Counted from the first letter of the stretch, positions 37,407 to 46,053 are shown. The stretch: DNA of 64,000 nt from an uncultured Opitutales bacterium (GCA_944389195.1 CALXLM010000026.1:1-64000); one strand, 5' to 3'. The notes: generated by a model not told the origin, from the letters alone. Program-made: numbers and translations.

Positions 37407-37442
37407 ACGGGCAAACAGATCATGCCCGTATGTCCGTTTTTT
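37407..37442 (+). promoter_or_regulatory. Possible attenuator-like leader element upstream of aaxB
   Basis: ACGGGCA (37407-37413) can pair perfectly with TGCCCGT (37423-37429), or, with one G-T wobble, with TGTCCGT (37431-37437). The second choice places six T directly after the stem, as in a terminator. The two stems are mutually exclusive. The element is about 140 nt upstream of the aaxB ATG and follows an independent strong terminator. Confidence 0.35.
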
Positions 37443-37581
37443 ATGCGCTAAACATGCGGGGCAATAATCCGATATATGAATCGATATTGTTCTACTGTCA
37501 CTGGGAAAAAACAACTGCCCGCGCTTTCTACAAAAAATCGACGACTGTGCGCGCAAAAAAATAAAGAACAAGGAGAACAAT

Positions 37582-38166
37582 ATGGTACTAGGTACAAGAT
37601 ATCCAACATTAGCGTTTCACACGGGCGGCGCGGGACAAGCCGCCGACGGGATTCCTCCCCAACCATTCGAAACGTTTTGCTACGATTCCGCCCTACTGCA
37701 GGCGAAAATAGAAAACTTCAACGTGATTCCGTACACGTCTGTTTTGCCGAAAGAGCTTTTCGGCAGAATATATCCGGTCGATAAAGTCGCAAAGTATTTC
37801 AAACACGGCGCCGTGCTTGAAGTGATAATGGCCGGAAACGGCGCGAAAAGCTCTGACCACCGCGCCATAGCAACTGGAGTGGGCGTCTGCTGGGGCAAGG
37901 ATTCCAAAGGCGAACTAATCGGTGGTTGGGCGGCCGAATATGTGGAATACTTCGACACTTGGATTGACGACGACATCGCGAAGGCTCACTGCGAAATGTG
38001 GCTCAACAAGTCGCTCAACCACGAACTCGACATACGCGGCGTGCAAAAACACAGCGACTTCCAAATCTTCCACAATTTTATCAATATCGAACAGCCGTTC
38101 GGATATTGTTTAACAGCTTTAGGATTCCTCAACTTTGAGTTTGCCGAACCGGCGGCCGTAAAATAA
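37582..38166 (+). CDS. aaxB: Pyruvoyl-dependent arginine decarboxylase (AaxB-like)
   Basis: This is a 194-residue proenzyme that converts arginine to agmatine and CO2, consuming a proton. It should cleave itself between Thr52 and Ser53 (in [15 protein letters not shown]), turning the Ser into the pyruvoyl group. Cleavage would give chains of 52 and about 142 residues. Long stretches ([56 protein letters not shown]) match my memory of chlamydial AaxB almost exactly, with the same cleavage numbering. AAGGAGA lies 5 bases before the ATG. The antiporter gene follows after 9 bp. In chlamydiae an outer-membrane porin AaxA precedes AaxB; none is present here. Confidence 0.95.
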   Translation: MVLGTRYPTLAFHTGGAGQAADGIPPQPFETFCYDSALLQAKIENFNVIPYTSVLPKELFGRIYPVDKVAKYFKHGAVLEVIMAGNGAKSSDHRAIATGVGVCWGKDSKGELIGGWAAEYVEYFDTWIDDDIAKAHCEMWLNKSLNHELDIRGVQKHSDFQIFHNFINIEQPFGYCLTALGFLNFEFAEPAAVK

Positions 38167-38175
38167 GGAGTTAAC

Positions 38176-39651
38176 ATGTCCGATTCTAACGGAAGCGCGG
38201 GAAAAACGGCAGCGGTTCCCGCGCCATCTAAAAAACTCGGAGTCATCGGGCTTGCGGCAATTGTCGTAAGCTCGATGATAGGAGGCGGCATTTACAGCCT
38301 TCCCCAAAATATGGCCGCAGGCGCGGCAGTAGGGGCAGTAATTATCGCTTGGATAATTACGGGAGTGGGTATGTATTTCGTTGCAAACACCTTCCGCACT
38401 TTGTCTGCGGCCCGCCCGAATCTTACCGCAGGCATATACATGTACAGCAAAGAGGGTTTCGGCAACTACGTCGGATTCACTATTGCATGGGGGTACTGGC
38501 TATGCCAAATATGCGGAAACGTCGGATACGCCGTAATTACAATGGATTCACTCAACTACTTTTTCCCCGGATGGTTTTCCGGCGGAAACAACTGGGAATC
38601 CATCGTGGGCGGTTCGCTTTTGATATGGATCTTCAACTTCGTGGTTCTGGCGGGAGTAAAACAGGCTTCCATAATCAACTTGGTGGGCACTGTATGCAAG
38701 CTGTTGCCGCTGGCGGTATTCCTTTTGGTTTTGCTGTTCGTTTTCCAATGGGACAAATTTACATTCGACTTCTGGGGGCACCTTACCTCTGGCGGCGAAA
38801 CGAATCTCGGAGGATTGGGAAAGCAAATTAAAGGAACGATGCTCGTGACTCTCTGGGCTTTCATAGGAATTGAAGGCGCGGTAGTGCTGTCAGGACGGGC
38901 ACGCTCGCAGAACGACGTCGGGAAGGCTACGATACTCGGCTACGGCGGAGGCCTGGCCATATTTGTGCTTCTTTCAATTCTACCGTTCGGATTCATGACG
39001 CAAGCCCAACTTGCAACCGTGCCAAATCCGTCAACCGCGGGAGTTTTGGAGAAGATCGTAGGTGAATGGGGCAGCTGGCTGATGAACGTAGGCGTCATCA
39101 TATCTGTTCTCGCAAGCTGGCTGGCGTGGACTATGATTACGGCTGAAATGCCATACGCAGCCGCAAAAGACGGCACATTCCCGAGCTTTTTCGGCCGCGA
39201 AAACAAATACGGGGCGCCAAGCTTTTCCCTTTGGATAACGAGCTCTCTCATGCAACTGGCAATGCTTATGGTTTATTTTTCAAACAACGCTTGGAACACA
39301 ATGCTTAGCATTACGGGGGTAATGGTTCTGCCGCCGTATCTTGCAAGCACGGCGTATCTATGGAAGATAAGCGAAAAAGGCCAACTCGGCAGCGTTGTTC
39401 CGAATATTCGGATCAGCCGTAAATTCGCGCTTGTTTCGGGAATATTCGGATCGGCTTACGCAGTCTGGCTCATATATGCGGCCGGTGTAAGTTATCTTTT
39501 GGATTCAGTGATATTCCTCGCTCTCGGCATACCGTTCTATGTGTGGGCCAGAAGGGAAAACAGCCAAAAGGCCTTCACAAAAACGGAAGCAGCCATAGCG
39601 TCGATTCTCGTATTGATAGCCTTGTACGGATTGTGGCGTATGCTATCTTAA
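38176..39651 (+). CDS. aaxC: Arginine/agmatine antiporter (AaxC-like, APC superfamily)
   Basis: This is a 491-residue inner-membrane protein with about 12 membrane segments. The first helix holds VVSSMIGGGIYSLPQNMA, the GSG-type substrate-binding break of arginine and basic-amino-acid antiporters. IEGAVVLSGRARSQNDVG in helix 6 is another family mark. With AaxB it would exchange external arginine for the agmatine made inside, exporting one proton equivalent per cycle. GGAG precedes the ATG, and the gap to aaxB is 9 bp. A terminator follows, so aaxBC is a two-gene unit. Confidence 0.93.
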   Translation: MSDSNGSAGKTAAVPAPSKKLGVIGLAAIVVSSMIGGGIYSLPQNMAAGAAVGAVIIAWIITGVGMYFVANTFRTLSAARPNLTAGIYMYSKEGFGNYVGFTIAWGYWLCQICGNVGYAVITMDSLNYFFPGWFSGGNNWESIVGGSLLIWIFNFVVLAGVKQASIINLVGTVCKLLPLAVFLLVLLFVFQWDKFTFDFWGHLTSGGETNLGGLGKQIKGTMLVTLWAFIGIEGAVVLSGRARSQNDVGKATILGYGGGLAIFVLLSILPFGFMTQAQLATVPNPSTAGVLEKIVGEWGSWLMNVGVIISVLASWLAWTMITAEMPYAAAKDGTFPSFFGRENKYGAPSFSLWITSSLMQLAMLMVYFSNNAWNTMLSITGVMVLPPYLASTAYLWKISEKGQLGSVVPNIRISRKFALVSGIFGSAYAVWLIYAAGVSYLLDSVIFLALGIPFYVWARRENSQKAFTKTEAAIASILVLIALYGLWRMLS

Positions 39652-39671
39652 CAGATTTCGACTTTATACAA

Positions 39672-39709
39672 AAACGCGAAGGCTTGAAACAGGCCTCCGC
39701 GTTTTTTTT
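39672..39709 (+). terminator. Rho-independent terminator after aaxBC
   Basis: AAACGCG and AGGC, with one mismatch between them, pair with GCCT and CGCGTTT around the loop, followed by a T tract. Confidence 0.85.
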
Positions 39710-39745
39710 AACATTCCAAAACGCCAATAAATCTGGCGTCAGCGG

Positions 39746-39817
39746 CCGTCCGGCAAAAGCCGTCCGCGGAAAATAAACCCTTATAACGACCGTCCAGTAA
39801 AAACTGTCCGGAAAAAA
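39746..39817. repeat. Four degenerate CCGTCC-centred repeats of ~14 bp
   Basis: Copies are CCGTCCGGCAAAA (39746), CCGTCCGCGGAAAA (39760), CCGTCCAGTAAAAA (39790) and CTGTCCGGAAAAAA (39804). A CCGTCCGGAAG also occurs at the end of thrS, near 39850. They lie between the convergent aaxC and thrS genes. The pattern is too short and irregular for CRISPR. Confidence 0.5.
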
Positions 39818-39843
39818 AAGAAACCGCCGTAAGAACCGGCAAT

Positions 39844-41670
39844 TTAGAAGCCGTCCGGAAGCGCCCTCGATTCGGCGTCGCCCGCGATTTCCTCTACCGC
39901 GTCTTCGACCACCTTTACGCCCTCAAAAGACTTGCGGACGCGCGATCTTACCGACACCCTCCCCGACTCTGCCTCTTTGCGCCCGACGACAAACATGTGC
40001 GGCACCTTCTCGGTTTCGGCCTTTCTGATTTTAGCGCCGAGCTTCTCGGCAGATGCGTCCATCGAAACGCGCAGCCCTCTTTTCTTGAGTTTTTTAAAGA
40101 CCTCGTCGGCGAACGGAAGAACCTCGTCGGTAAGAGTAATCACCCTGACCTGCTCAGGAGCCAGCCATGTCGGGAAATTGCCCGCAAAATGCTCTATTAA
40201 CACTCCCGTAAAACGCTCGAGAGACCCAAACGGAGCGCGGTGGATCATTATCGGGCGGTGCGGCTTGTTGTCCTGTCCGATATAAGAAAGGTCGAACCTT
40301 TCCGGCAGATTATAATCGACCTGGACCGTGCCGAGCTGCCATTCGCGGCCGATGCAATCCTTGACCACAAAGTCGATTTTCGGGCCGTAGAATGCAGCTT
40401 CACCTATCTCCTCAGTAAACGGAACCCCAAGAGTTTTTGCGGCCTTGCGTATGGCGGCCTCGCTCTTTATCCAGTTCTCCTCAGCCCCGACATACTTGTC
40501 GCTCGAAGGATCGCGCAATGATATCCTCACCCTGTACTCCTTCATGCCGATAGTCGCAAAAACCTCGCGCACCAAATCGAGGCATCCCTGTATTTCGCCG
40601 TCAAGCTGGTCTGGGGTGCAAAATATGTGGGCGTCGTCCTGCGTAAATCCGCGCACGCGCGTCATTCCGTTCAGCTCGCCCGACTGCTCCCAGCGATACA
40701 CGTTGCCGAACTCCGCCAGGCGCACCGGAAGATCGCGGTAGGAATGCGGATCGCTCTTGAAAATCTCCACATGGAACGGGCAGTTCATGGGTTTAAGCAA
40801 AAAGCCCTCCACGTCGCCCGACTCTATTTTCGGCTCAAATTCCGCCACGGAAAGATTTTCTTCGGCCATTTTCTGGAGGTCTTCGCGCTCCACAATCGGC
40901 ACAAACTGCGACTCTTTGTAATAAGGGAAATGCCCGCTTGTCCTAAACAGCCCGAGCTTGCCTATGTGCGGGGTAAACACCTGCTGGTAGCCCTGCTCGT
41001 TGAGAAGCTCGAGAATAAAATCTTGAAGGCTTTGGCGAACTACCGCCCCTTTCGGCTTCCAAAGTATGAGGCCCTGCCCTACCCTGTCTACGATTGTGAA
41101 AAGCCCCATTTCCTTCCCTATCTTGCGGTGGTCGCGCAACTTCGCCTCTTCTGCGCACTTAAGATAGCTTTCAAGCTCTTCCTTTGAGGCGAAAGCCGTT
41201 CCGTAAATGCGTTGAAGCTGCTTATTTTTCTCATCGCCCCTATGGTACGCCCCGGCGACTGATAAAAGTTTAAAAGCCTTTATTTGACCCGTGCTTTCCA
41301 CATGCGGGCCGGCGCATAAGTCACAAAATTCACCGTTTTTATAGAATGTTATTTTTTCTCCCTCCGGTATGTCGGAAAGGCGCCCAAGCTTAAACTCCTC
41401 CTGCCCGTTTTCCCTTATTCTTGCGGCCGCGTCTTCGCGCGAAAGTTCGAATTTTTCGAACTTCTGGTTCTCCGATACGATTTTAGCCATTTCGCGCTCG
41501 ATGTTAGCCAAATCCTCCGCCGTGAATTTATGGCCGAGATCGAAATCGTAATAAAAGCCGGTGTCGGTAGCCGGGCCAATGTCGAGTTTCGCGTCCGGAA
41601 AGAGGCGCAAAACGGCCGTTGCCAAAACGTGGGAAGCGCTGTGTCTTATTTTCAGGAGATCTTCGTTCAT
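39844..41670 (-). CDS. thrS: Threonyl-tRNA synthetase without TGS domain
   Basis: This is a 608-residue class II synthetase. It begins directly with the editing domain (HSASH, His10 and His14, with the later CDLCAGPH). The catalytic core follows (MNCPFH zinc Cys; RVRGFTQDDAHIFC motif 2; APFGSLERF motif 3), then the anticodon-binding domain. The ~60-residue TGS domain usual at the N-terminus is missing. In-frame sequence upstream of the ATG meets a TAA within about 20 codons, so it is not simply mis-started. GAGG lies upstream of the ATG. TGS loss is known in some synthetases and should not stop aminoacylation. Confidence 0.94.
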   Translation of the reverse strand: MNEDLLKIRHSASHVLATAVLRLFPDAKLDIGPATDTGFYYDFDLGHKFTAEDLANIEREMAKIVSENQKFEKFELSREDAAARIRENGQEEFKLGRLSDIPEGEKITFYKNGEFCDLCAGPHVESTGQIKAFKLLSVAGAYHRGDEKNKQLQRIYGTAFASKEELESYLKCAEEAKLRDHRKIGKEMGLFTIVDRVGQGLILWKPKGAVVRQSLQDFILELLNEQGYQQVFTPHIGKLGLFRTSGHFPYYKESQFVPIVEREDLQKMAEENLSVAEFEPKIESGDVEGFLLKPMNCPFHVEIFKSDPHSYRDLPVRLAEFGNVYRWEQSGELNGMTRVRGFTQDDAHIFCTPDQLDGEIQGCLDLVREVFATIGMKEYRVRISLRDPSSDKYVGAEENWIKSEAAIRKAAKTLGVPFTEEIGEAAFYGPKIDFVVKDCIGREWQLGTVQVDYNLPERFDLSYIGQDNKPHRPIMIHRAPFGSLERFTGVLIEHFAGNFPTWLAPEQVRVITLTDEVLPFADEVFKKLKKRGLRVSMDASAEKLGAKIRKAETEKVPHMFVVGRKEAESGRVSVRSRVRKSFEGVKVVEDAVEEIAGDAESRALPDGF

Positions 41671-41833
41671 TTCATTCGTCCTCTGTATAAAAAATTTTTC
41701 CGTTTATAAAAATGTTTCACTTGCGGGGGAACGGCGCCCCGCACTGCGCGCACGATCCCGCAAACCGATTTATAGTGAACCAGACGCCATAAAAGTAAAG
41801 AGTTTTTATAAATCAAATAAAGGGCAAAAAAAG

Positions 41834-42328
41834 CTATAGGTCTATGCCCATAATGTAGTCGTTCATGAAAAAGCAGTTTCCGATAGGAAAATCTCCCCTG
41901 CCGACCTCCGACATTCCCATGCGCTTATAAAAACCCAAAGCGGCATTGTACCTGTTCACGTTTAAAATCATTCTGCATGGCGACGGGCACTCAGACTTTA
42001 CATGCTCTTGAGCCTTTTCAAAAAGGAGGCGCCCAAGTTTTCTGCCCTGAAAACGCTTGAGAAGGTATATCTTTTCAAGGTGGAAAAGAGCTTCAGACTC
42101 CCTCCTAACAGAAACATACCCGAAAGGCTCTCCGTCAAGCAGTCCGATATAATACGTATGACCCTCTTTCATCTGTTCGGCGATACTCTTTTCGGAATAC
42201 ATCCAATCGAGCATGTATTCTATCTGCGCAGGAGACAATATCTTCTCATAAGTCTGCGGAAATGCCTCGCAGCCGAGTTTGTGTATAAGCCGTATATCGG
42301 CTTCGGTGGCTTTTTTTATTTCTATCAT
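41834..42328 (-). CDS. GNAT-family N-acetyltransferase
   Basis: This is a 164-residue acetyltransferase. Acetyl-CoA-binding motif A is seen in YLLKRFQGRKLGRLLFEKA, and the late ILNVNRYNAALGFYKRMGM segment is typical of GNAT proteins acting on small molecules or protein N-termini. The frame extends to 42409 within the upstream gene, but MIEIKKATEADI at 42328 is the family-like start, 2 bp after the stop of the GH20-like gene. The substrate is unknown; its neighbour suggests an amino sugar, as inference only. Confidence 0.85.
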   Translation of the reverse strand: MIEIKKATEADIRLIHKLGCEAFPQTYEKILSPAQIEYMLDWMYSEKSIAEQMKEGHTYYIGLLDGEPFGYVSVRRESEALFHLEKIYLLKRFQGRKLGRLLFEKAQEHVKSECPSPCRMILNVNRYNAALGFYKRMGMSEVGRGDFPIGNCFFMNDYIMGIDL

Positions 42329-42330
42329 AA

Positions 42331-43860
42331 TTAAAAAATTTCCGGTTTTACGCTGCGAATTCTCGAAGACGCCTTCCATAGGCCTCCGATTTCGCAAGTC
42401 GCCGCCCAAATCTTTTCAAAATCCGACACTATGAATTTTAACGCCGTCTTCTGTGCGTCCGATTCCGTGGAGATGTCAGAACGCGCCCGGACGGCCGCCC
42501 ACTTGGCCATCGCCCCAGCAAGCGCAAATTCGGCCGCCAATACAGCCGCGTCGCGCGACTCCGGTTTTGAAGAAGCCGCCAAACCCATGGCGAAATCGGC
42601 CGCGCCCTCAATCACATCTAAATCTGCAGCCGAATATGATGAAGCCAAAGCGCGCACATCTTCTTCCGAAACGCCAAACATTCCGTCCACAAAGCGGCTG
42701 GAATCCACCCTTCCCAAGGCGCATAAGGCTCGCGCGAAATCTCCCGACGAATCGTAAAACACAATGGCATCAAGAACATTGCAAACCGCCTCTTCTGGAA
42801 CAGCCTTGCCCCACATTGAGGCTGCTGCATGCGCAATGGCGGGATACGCGGCACAAAACGGGAAAAACGCGCCGCCCCCAAACGGAACTCCAAAAATCGC
42901 GCCGGCGGCGCTAAACTTCTTGGCCGCAGCGCATGCGGCGTCTATTTTTTGCCTAACAAGGTCAAACTCCGGACAAACGGCCGCATCCATTTCCGCTGAA
43001 ACAAAAAATTTTCTGCCCTCCGCAAATGCGCTTTCGCATAGCCCGACTAAAAGCGCGTTTTCTCCGGAGGAAAATACCGGAATACCCCACTTCGGCAAAT
43101 CCGAAACTTCGGGCACCCGCAAAAGCCGCGTTTTGGCAGAATAAAGCGCTGGCGAACCGAAAGACCCGAACTCGGCGCACAATTTGGCCTCCACATCTAA
43201 GCGCTCCGAAACGTCTCCCAAGTTAAAATGGCCGCCTTCAAAATTGCGAACAACCTCCGCTGCGCATTCCCTGGCGCAAATACCCCCGGACAAATCAAAG
43301 CGGCATGCCAGCTCCATTCCCGACAGTTTGCAGCGGCGTTTCAAAACCGCTATTTTCTCTTCCGAAAACGTCCCCTTCCCCGCCCATTCCGACTCCCTCC
43401 CCCGAAACGGATAAGCGTTTGAAACGTTCAGCTCAAGCATGTTGTACTTAAACAGAGAAAGCCTGTCGGCAAGAATTCCGAGATACTCCGAAGTGGGAAC
43501 GCAGCCAAAAGACGCGTCCAACGCAAACGCCCGCACGGGTATGTCGGGATAGTCGTATATTTCGCAAAACCTGAAACCGCGGCTGTCGGCCTGCATTCCT
43601 ATTTGCCTAAGAGTTTGAAGCGCGGCCTTCGCTCCTGCGACCGATGCTGCCTCTATTGATATGCCTTCCCCGTTTATCGACAGCCTATAAGCTTCTTCAG
43701 AATCAAACCCGCCCGCATAATCCGTCTTGACGAATTTGCCGCATGCGAGGCCGTCGCCGTCTATCTGAAACTCCGCCTTCTCCCATTCCAAAAATCCGTC
43801 GCCCCAAAGAGCCTTCTTCGGAACAGGCAGAAGTTTCGGAGTGCGGAGGATATAAGCCAT
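42331..43860 (-). CDS. GH20-like (beta-hexosaminidase fold) cytoplasmic protein, catalytic pair not evident
   Basis: This is a 509-residue protein without signal peptide. Residues ~1-105 resemble the alpha/beta GH20b N-terminal domain (EAYRLSINGEGISIEAASVAG, AALQTLRQI). The TIM-barrel start IYDYPDIPVRAFALDASFG, then YLGILADRLSLFKYNMLEL, matches family 20. The segment GGHFNLGDVSERL aligns with the catalytic H-x-G-G-D-E region but lacks the Asp-Glu pair (Asp kept, Glu apparently replaced by Val). The C-terminal ~170 residues are Ala-rich and helical. It may be a pseudoenzyme or have a shifted acid residue. It is 2 bp from each neighbour. Confidence 0.65.
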   Translation of the reverse strand: MAYILRTPKLLPVPKKALWGDGFLEWEKAEFQIDGDGLACGKFVKTDYAGGFDSEEAYRLSINGEGISIEAASVAGAKAALQTLRQIGMQADSRGFRFCEIYDYPDIPVRAFALDASFGCVPTSEYLGILADRLSLFKYNMLELNVSNAYPFRGRESEWAGKGTFSEEKIAVLKRRCKLSGMELACRFDLSGGICARECAAEVVRNFEGGHFNLGDVSERLDVEAKLCAEFGSFGSPALYSAKTRLLRVPEVSDLPKWGIPVFSSGENALLVGLCESAFAEGRKFFVSAEMDAAVCPEFDLVRQKIDAACAAAKKFSAAGAIFGVPFGGGAFFPFCAAYPAIAHAAASMWGKAVPEEAVCNVLDAIVFYDSSGDFARALCALGRVDSSRFVDGMFGVSEEDVRALASSYSAADLDVIEGAADFAMGLAASSKPESRDAAVLAAEFALAGAMAKWAAVRARSDISTESDAQKTALKFIVSDFEKIWAATCEIGGLWKASSRIRSVKPEIF

Positions 43861-43862
43861 AT

Positions 43863-45089
43863 CTAAAACGTATGTACAAACAGCCCCGAACGCAATTTAG
43901 GCTCAAACCATGTACTTTTGGGCGGCATGATTTGCCCGGCGTCGGCTATGGCCATAAGCTGTCCGACGGTCGTCGGATACATCGAAAATGCCACTGCGAA
44001 TTTTCCGGAATCAACAAGCCTTTCAAGCTCCCCCGTACCCTTTATGCCGCCGACAAAATCTATGCGTTCGTCGGTGCGCGGATCCCCTATTCCTAAAACA
44101 GGTCCGAGAATTCTGTCCTGCAAGAGGGCTACATCGAGCGACGAAACCGCATCCAAGCCGTCGGTATTGCCGAAAGAAAGCATATACCATTGTCCATCAA
44201 GATACATCGAAACTTTTTTAGAAGAATCCGGAGACTTAGATTCGGTTTTCTCCACACTGCATATTTCCGAAAGTTTCTTTAGCAAAGTTTCCCGCGTATA
44301 ACCCGCCAAATCCCTCACGACCCTATTATACGGCAATATGCTCAGCTGGCCCGCGGGAAATACGACCGCCAAAAACCAGTTGTAGTCCTCGTCTCCGGTA
44401 TGGTTAGGGTTTTCAGACTTAAAATAGCGCGCGCAACGGGCATTGCTGGCGCTGCGGTGGTGCCCGTCGGCCACATAAGCGCAGGGAATGGCGCCGAATA
44501 TGGCGGTTATTTTCCCGATGACATCAGGATCGGAAATTTTCCAAACAGTGTGCCGTATGCCGTCGTCAGCTGTGAAATCAAACAGGGCGGTGTCGTCGCT
44601 TTTATCCTCGACTATTTTGTCGAGCTCCGTTCCGTCTTCGACCGTGAGAAACACTGGGCCTGTGTTCGCGCGGAGGGTCCGCGTGAGCATATAGCGGTCG
44701 TTTTCCTTGGCTTCGCGGGTTTTTTCGTGTTTTTTTATAATGTCGCGCTCGTAATCGTCGGCACTGAAGACTGCCACAAGCCCCGTTTGGGAATGACCGC
44801 CCATAATCTGCCTGTAAAGGTACATACACGGAACGTCCTCCCTCACCAGATGCCCGTCTGCGACGAGCCTGTCAAAATTCTCCTTGGCATGCCCGTAAAC
44901 CTCCTGAGAATACGGATCCGTCCCCAAAGGAAGCTCTATTTCCGAGCGCACCACCCTCATAAAACTGAGCGGTTTGCCCTCGGCCTGTTTTGCCGCCTGC
45001 TCGAAATTGACCACGTCGTAGGGAAGGCTCGCTATGTCGGCAGCCTCCCCGCATGCGGGCCTCAAACCCTTGAAAGCTTTAATTTTCAT
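43863..45089 (-). CDS. DUF1015 family protein
   Basis: This is a 408-residue cytosolic protein of the DUF1015 family. Its markers are IKAFKGLRP at the N-terminus, ASLPYDVVN, SFMRVVRSEIELP, EKTREAKENDRY and YVADGHHRSAS. The conserved His/Asp/Arg set suggests an enzyme, but no reaction is known to me. The start at 45089 (MKIKAFKG) has AAAGG upstream and fits the family; an earlier ATG at 45110 is less likely. It is the first of three genes separated by 2-bp gaps. Confidence 0.88.
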   Translation of the reverse strand: MKIKAFKGLRPACGEAADIASLPYDVVNFEQAAKQAEGKPLSFMRVVRSEIELPLGTDPYSQEVYGHAKENFDRLVADGHLVREDVPCMYLYRQIMGGHSQTGLVAVFSADDYERDIIKKHEKTREAKENDRYMLTRTLRANTGPVFLTVEDGTELDKIVEDKSDDTALFDFTADDGIRHTVWKISDPDVIGKITAIFGAIPCAYVADGHHRSASNARCARYFKSENPNHTGDEDYNWFLAVVFPAGQLSILPYNRVVRDLAGYTRETLLKKLSEICSVEKTESKSPDSSKKVSMYLDGQWYMLSFGNTDGLDAVSSLDVALLQDRILGPVLGIGDPRTDERIDFVGGIKGTGELERLVDSGKFAVAFSMYPTTVGQLMAIADAGQIMPPKSTWFEPKLRSGLFVHTF

Positions 45090-45185
45090 ATATGCCTTTA
45101 AGAATCGCAATTTGAATTAAAATTTGCAAGTTTTACTTCAAAAACCTTGCAAATTTACGGAATAATCAGCAATAATTTAAAGGTA

Positions 45186-46022
45186 ATGAAAGCTCAAATT
45201 CCAAATTCCAGAAAAGGCGGTTGCCTGTTCAAGCTAATAAAACTCTTTGTATTGGTGGCGGTAATACTGTGCGTCGCCATTTATTTCAGCCTCGGTTTAA
45301 TTGCAGATTACGCGCTGAAAACCGTGACATCAGGAACCGGAATAGAAGCCGGGGTTTCGTCGGTATCGCTCGGCATAACAGACCAAAAGGTTCAAATAAA
45401 AAATTTCTTTATAACAAACCCGCCGAATTTCAAGAAATGCGACGCCATTGCGTTTAAAGAGGCCCTGTTTGACGCCGGCATAACATTATCGGACGTCGTC
45501 GCAAAAAGGCTCATAGTTATAGACGAAATAAAAGTCGTGGGTCTTTCCATGAACATGGACATAAAGACCGCATCCGGGCTTTCCGCCCTTACGACGCTAC
45601 CGCAGTCGAATATATCGGAAATACAAAACACCCTTATGGGTAAATTGGGCGGAGGCCAGACCAAACAGACCGAAAGCGCAGCAGAACCCTCCGAAGCGTC
45701 GCAAGATTGGAAAATAATAATAAAGAAAATCGTTTTTGACAACGGCGAGATCTCGGGTTCGGTGAACGGGAAAAGCCTAAAAATAAACATACCGTCGTTC
45801 ACCCTCGAAAATCTTGGAACGTCCAAGGGTGGCGAAACTCCGACGGAACTCATGGCCGATATCGTAGGCCAGCTTGCGAAAATCGGGACTTCCAACCTTG
45901 TGAAATCGGCAATCAAGGGCGGTCTCGACGCCGGAGAAAGCGGTGCTGAATCCACGGAATCGGCAGTAGGAGGAGCGGCAAAAGCCGTCGGGAACACGCT
46001 AAAAAGCCTGTTTGGAAATTAA
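45186..46022 (+). CDS. AsmA-like membrane-anchored protein
   Basis: This is a 278-residue protein with one N-terminal membrane segment (about 13-37, LFKLIKLFVLVAVILCVAIYF) and a periplasmic beta-rich domain (VSSVSLGITDQKVQIKNFFI, KIVFDNGEISGSVNGKSLKI). This layout resembles the AsmA/YhdP-like families, which are involved in envelope lipid homeostasis. The C-terminus is Gly/Ala/Ser-rich. The start at 45186 has AAAGG directly upstream; the frame from 45147 has no such site. It is divergent from DUF1015. Confidence 0.7.
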   Translation: MKAQIPNSRKGGCLFKLIKLFVLVAVILCVAIYFSLGLIADYALKTVTSGTGIEAGVSSVSLGITDQKVQIKNFFITNPPNFKKCDAIAFKEALFDAGITLSDVVAKRLIVIDEIKVVGLSMNMDIKTASGLSALTTLPQSNISEIQNTLMGKLGGGQTKQTESAAEPSEASQDWKIIIKKIVFDNGEISGSVNGKSLKINIPSFTLENLGTSKGGETPTELMADIVGQLAKIGTSNLVKSAIKGGLDAGESGAESTESAVGGAAKAVGNTLKSLFGN

Positions 46023-46053
46023 GGTGCGCAAAAAATTTCTCGGCCTTTTGCAC

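Noticed and set aside
39746-39817. CRISPR array
   Set aside because: Units are about 14 bp, degenerate, unevenly spaced, and no cas gene is present.
41671-41735. Missing TGS domain of thrS upstream of the chosen start
   Set aside because: The in-frame upstream sequence reaches a TAA within about 20 codons and does not resemble a TGS domain.
44400-45101. 233-codon plus-strand frame
   Set aside because: It is antisense to DUF1015, which has family motifs throughout.
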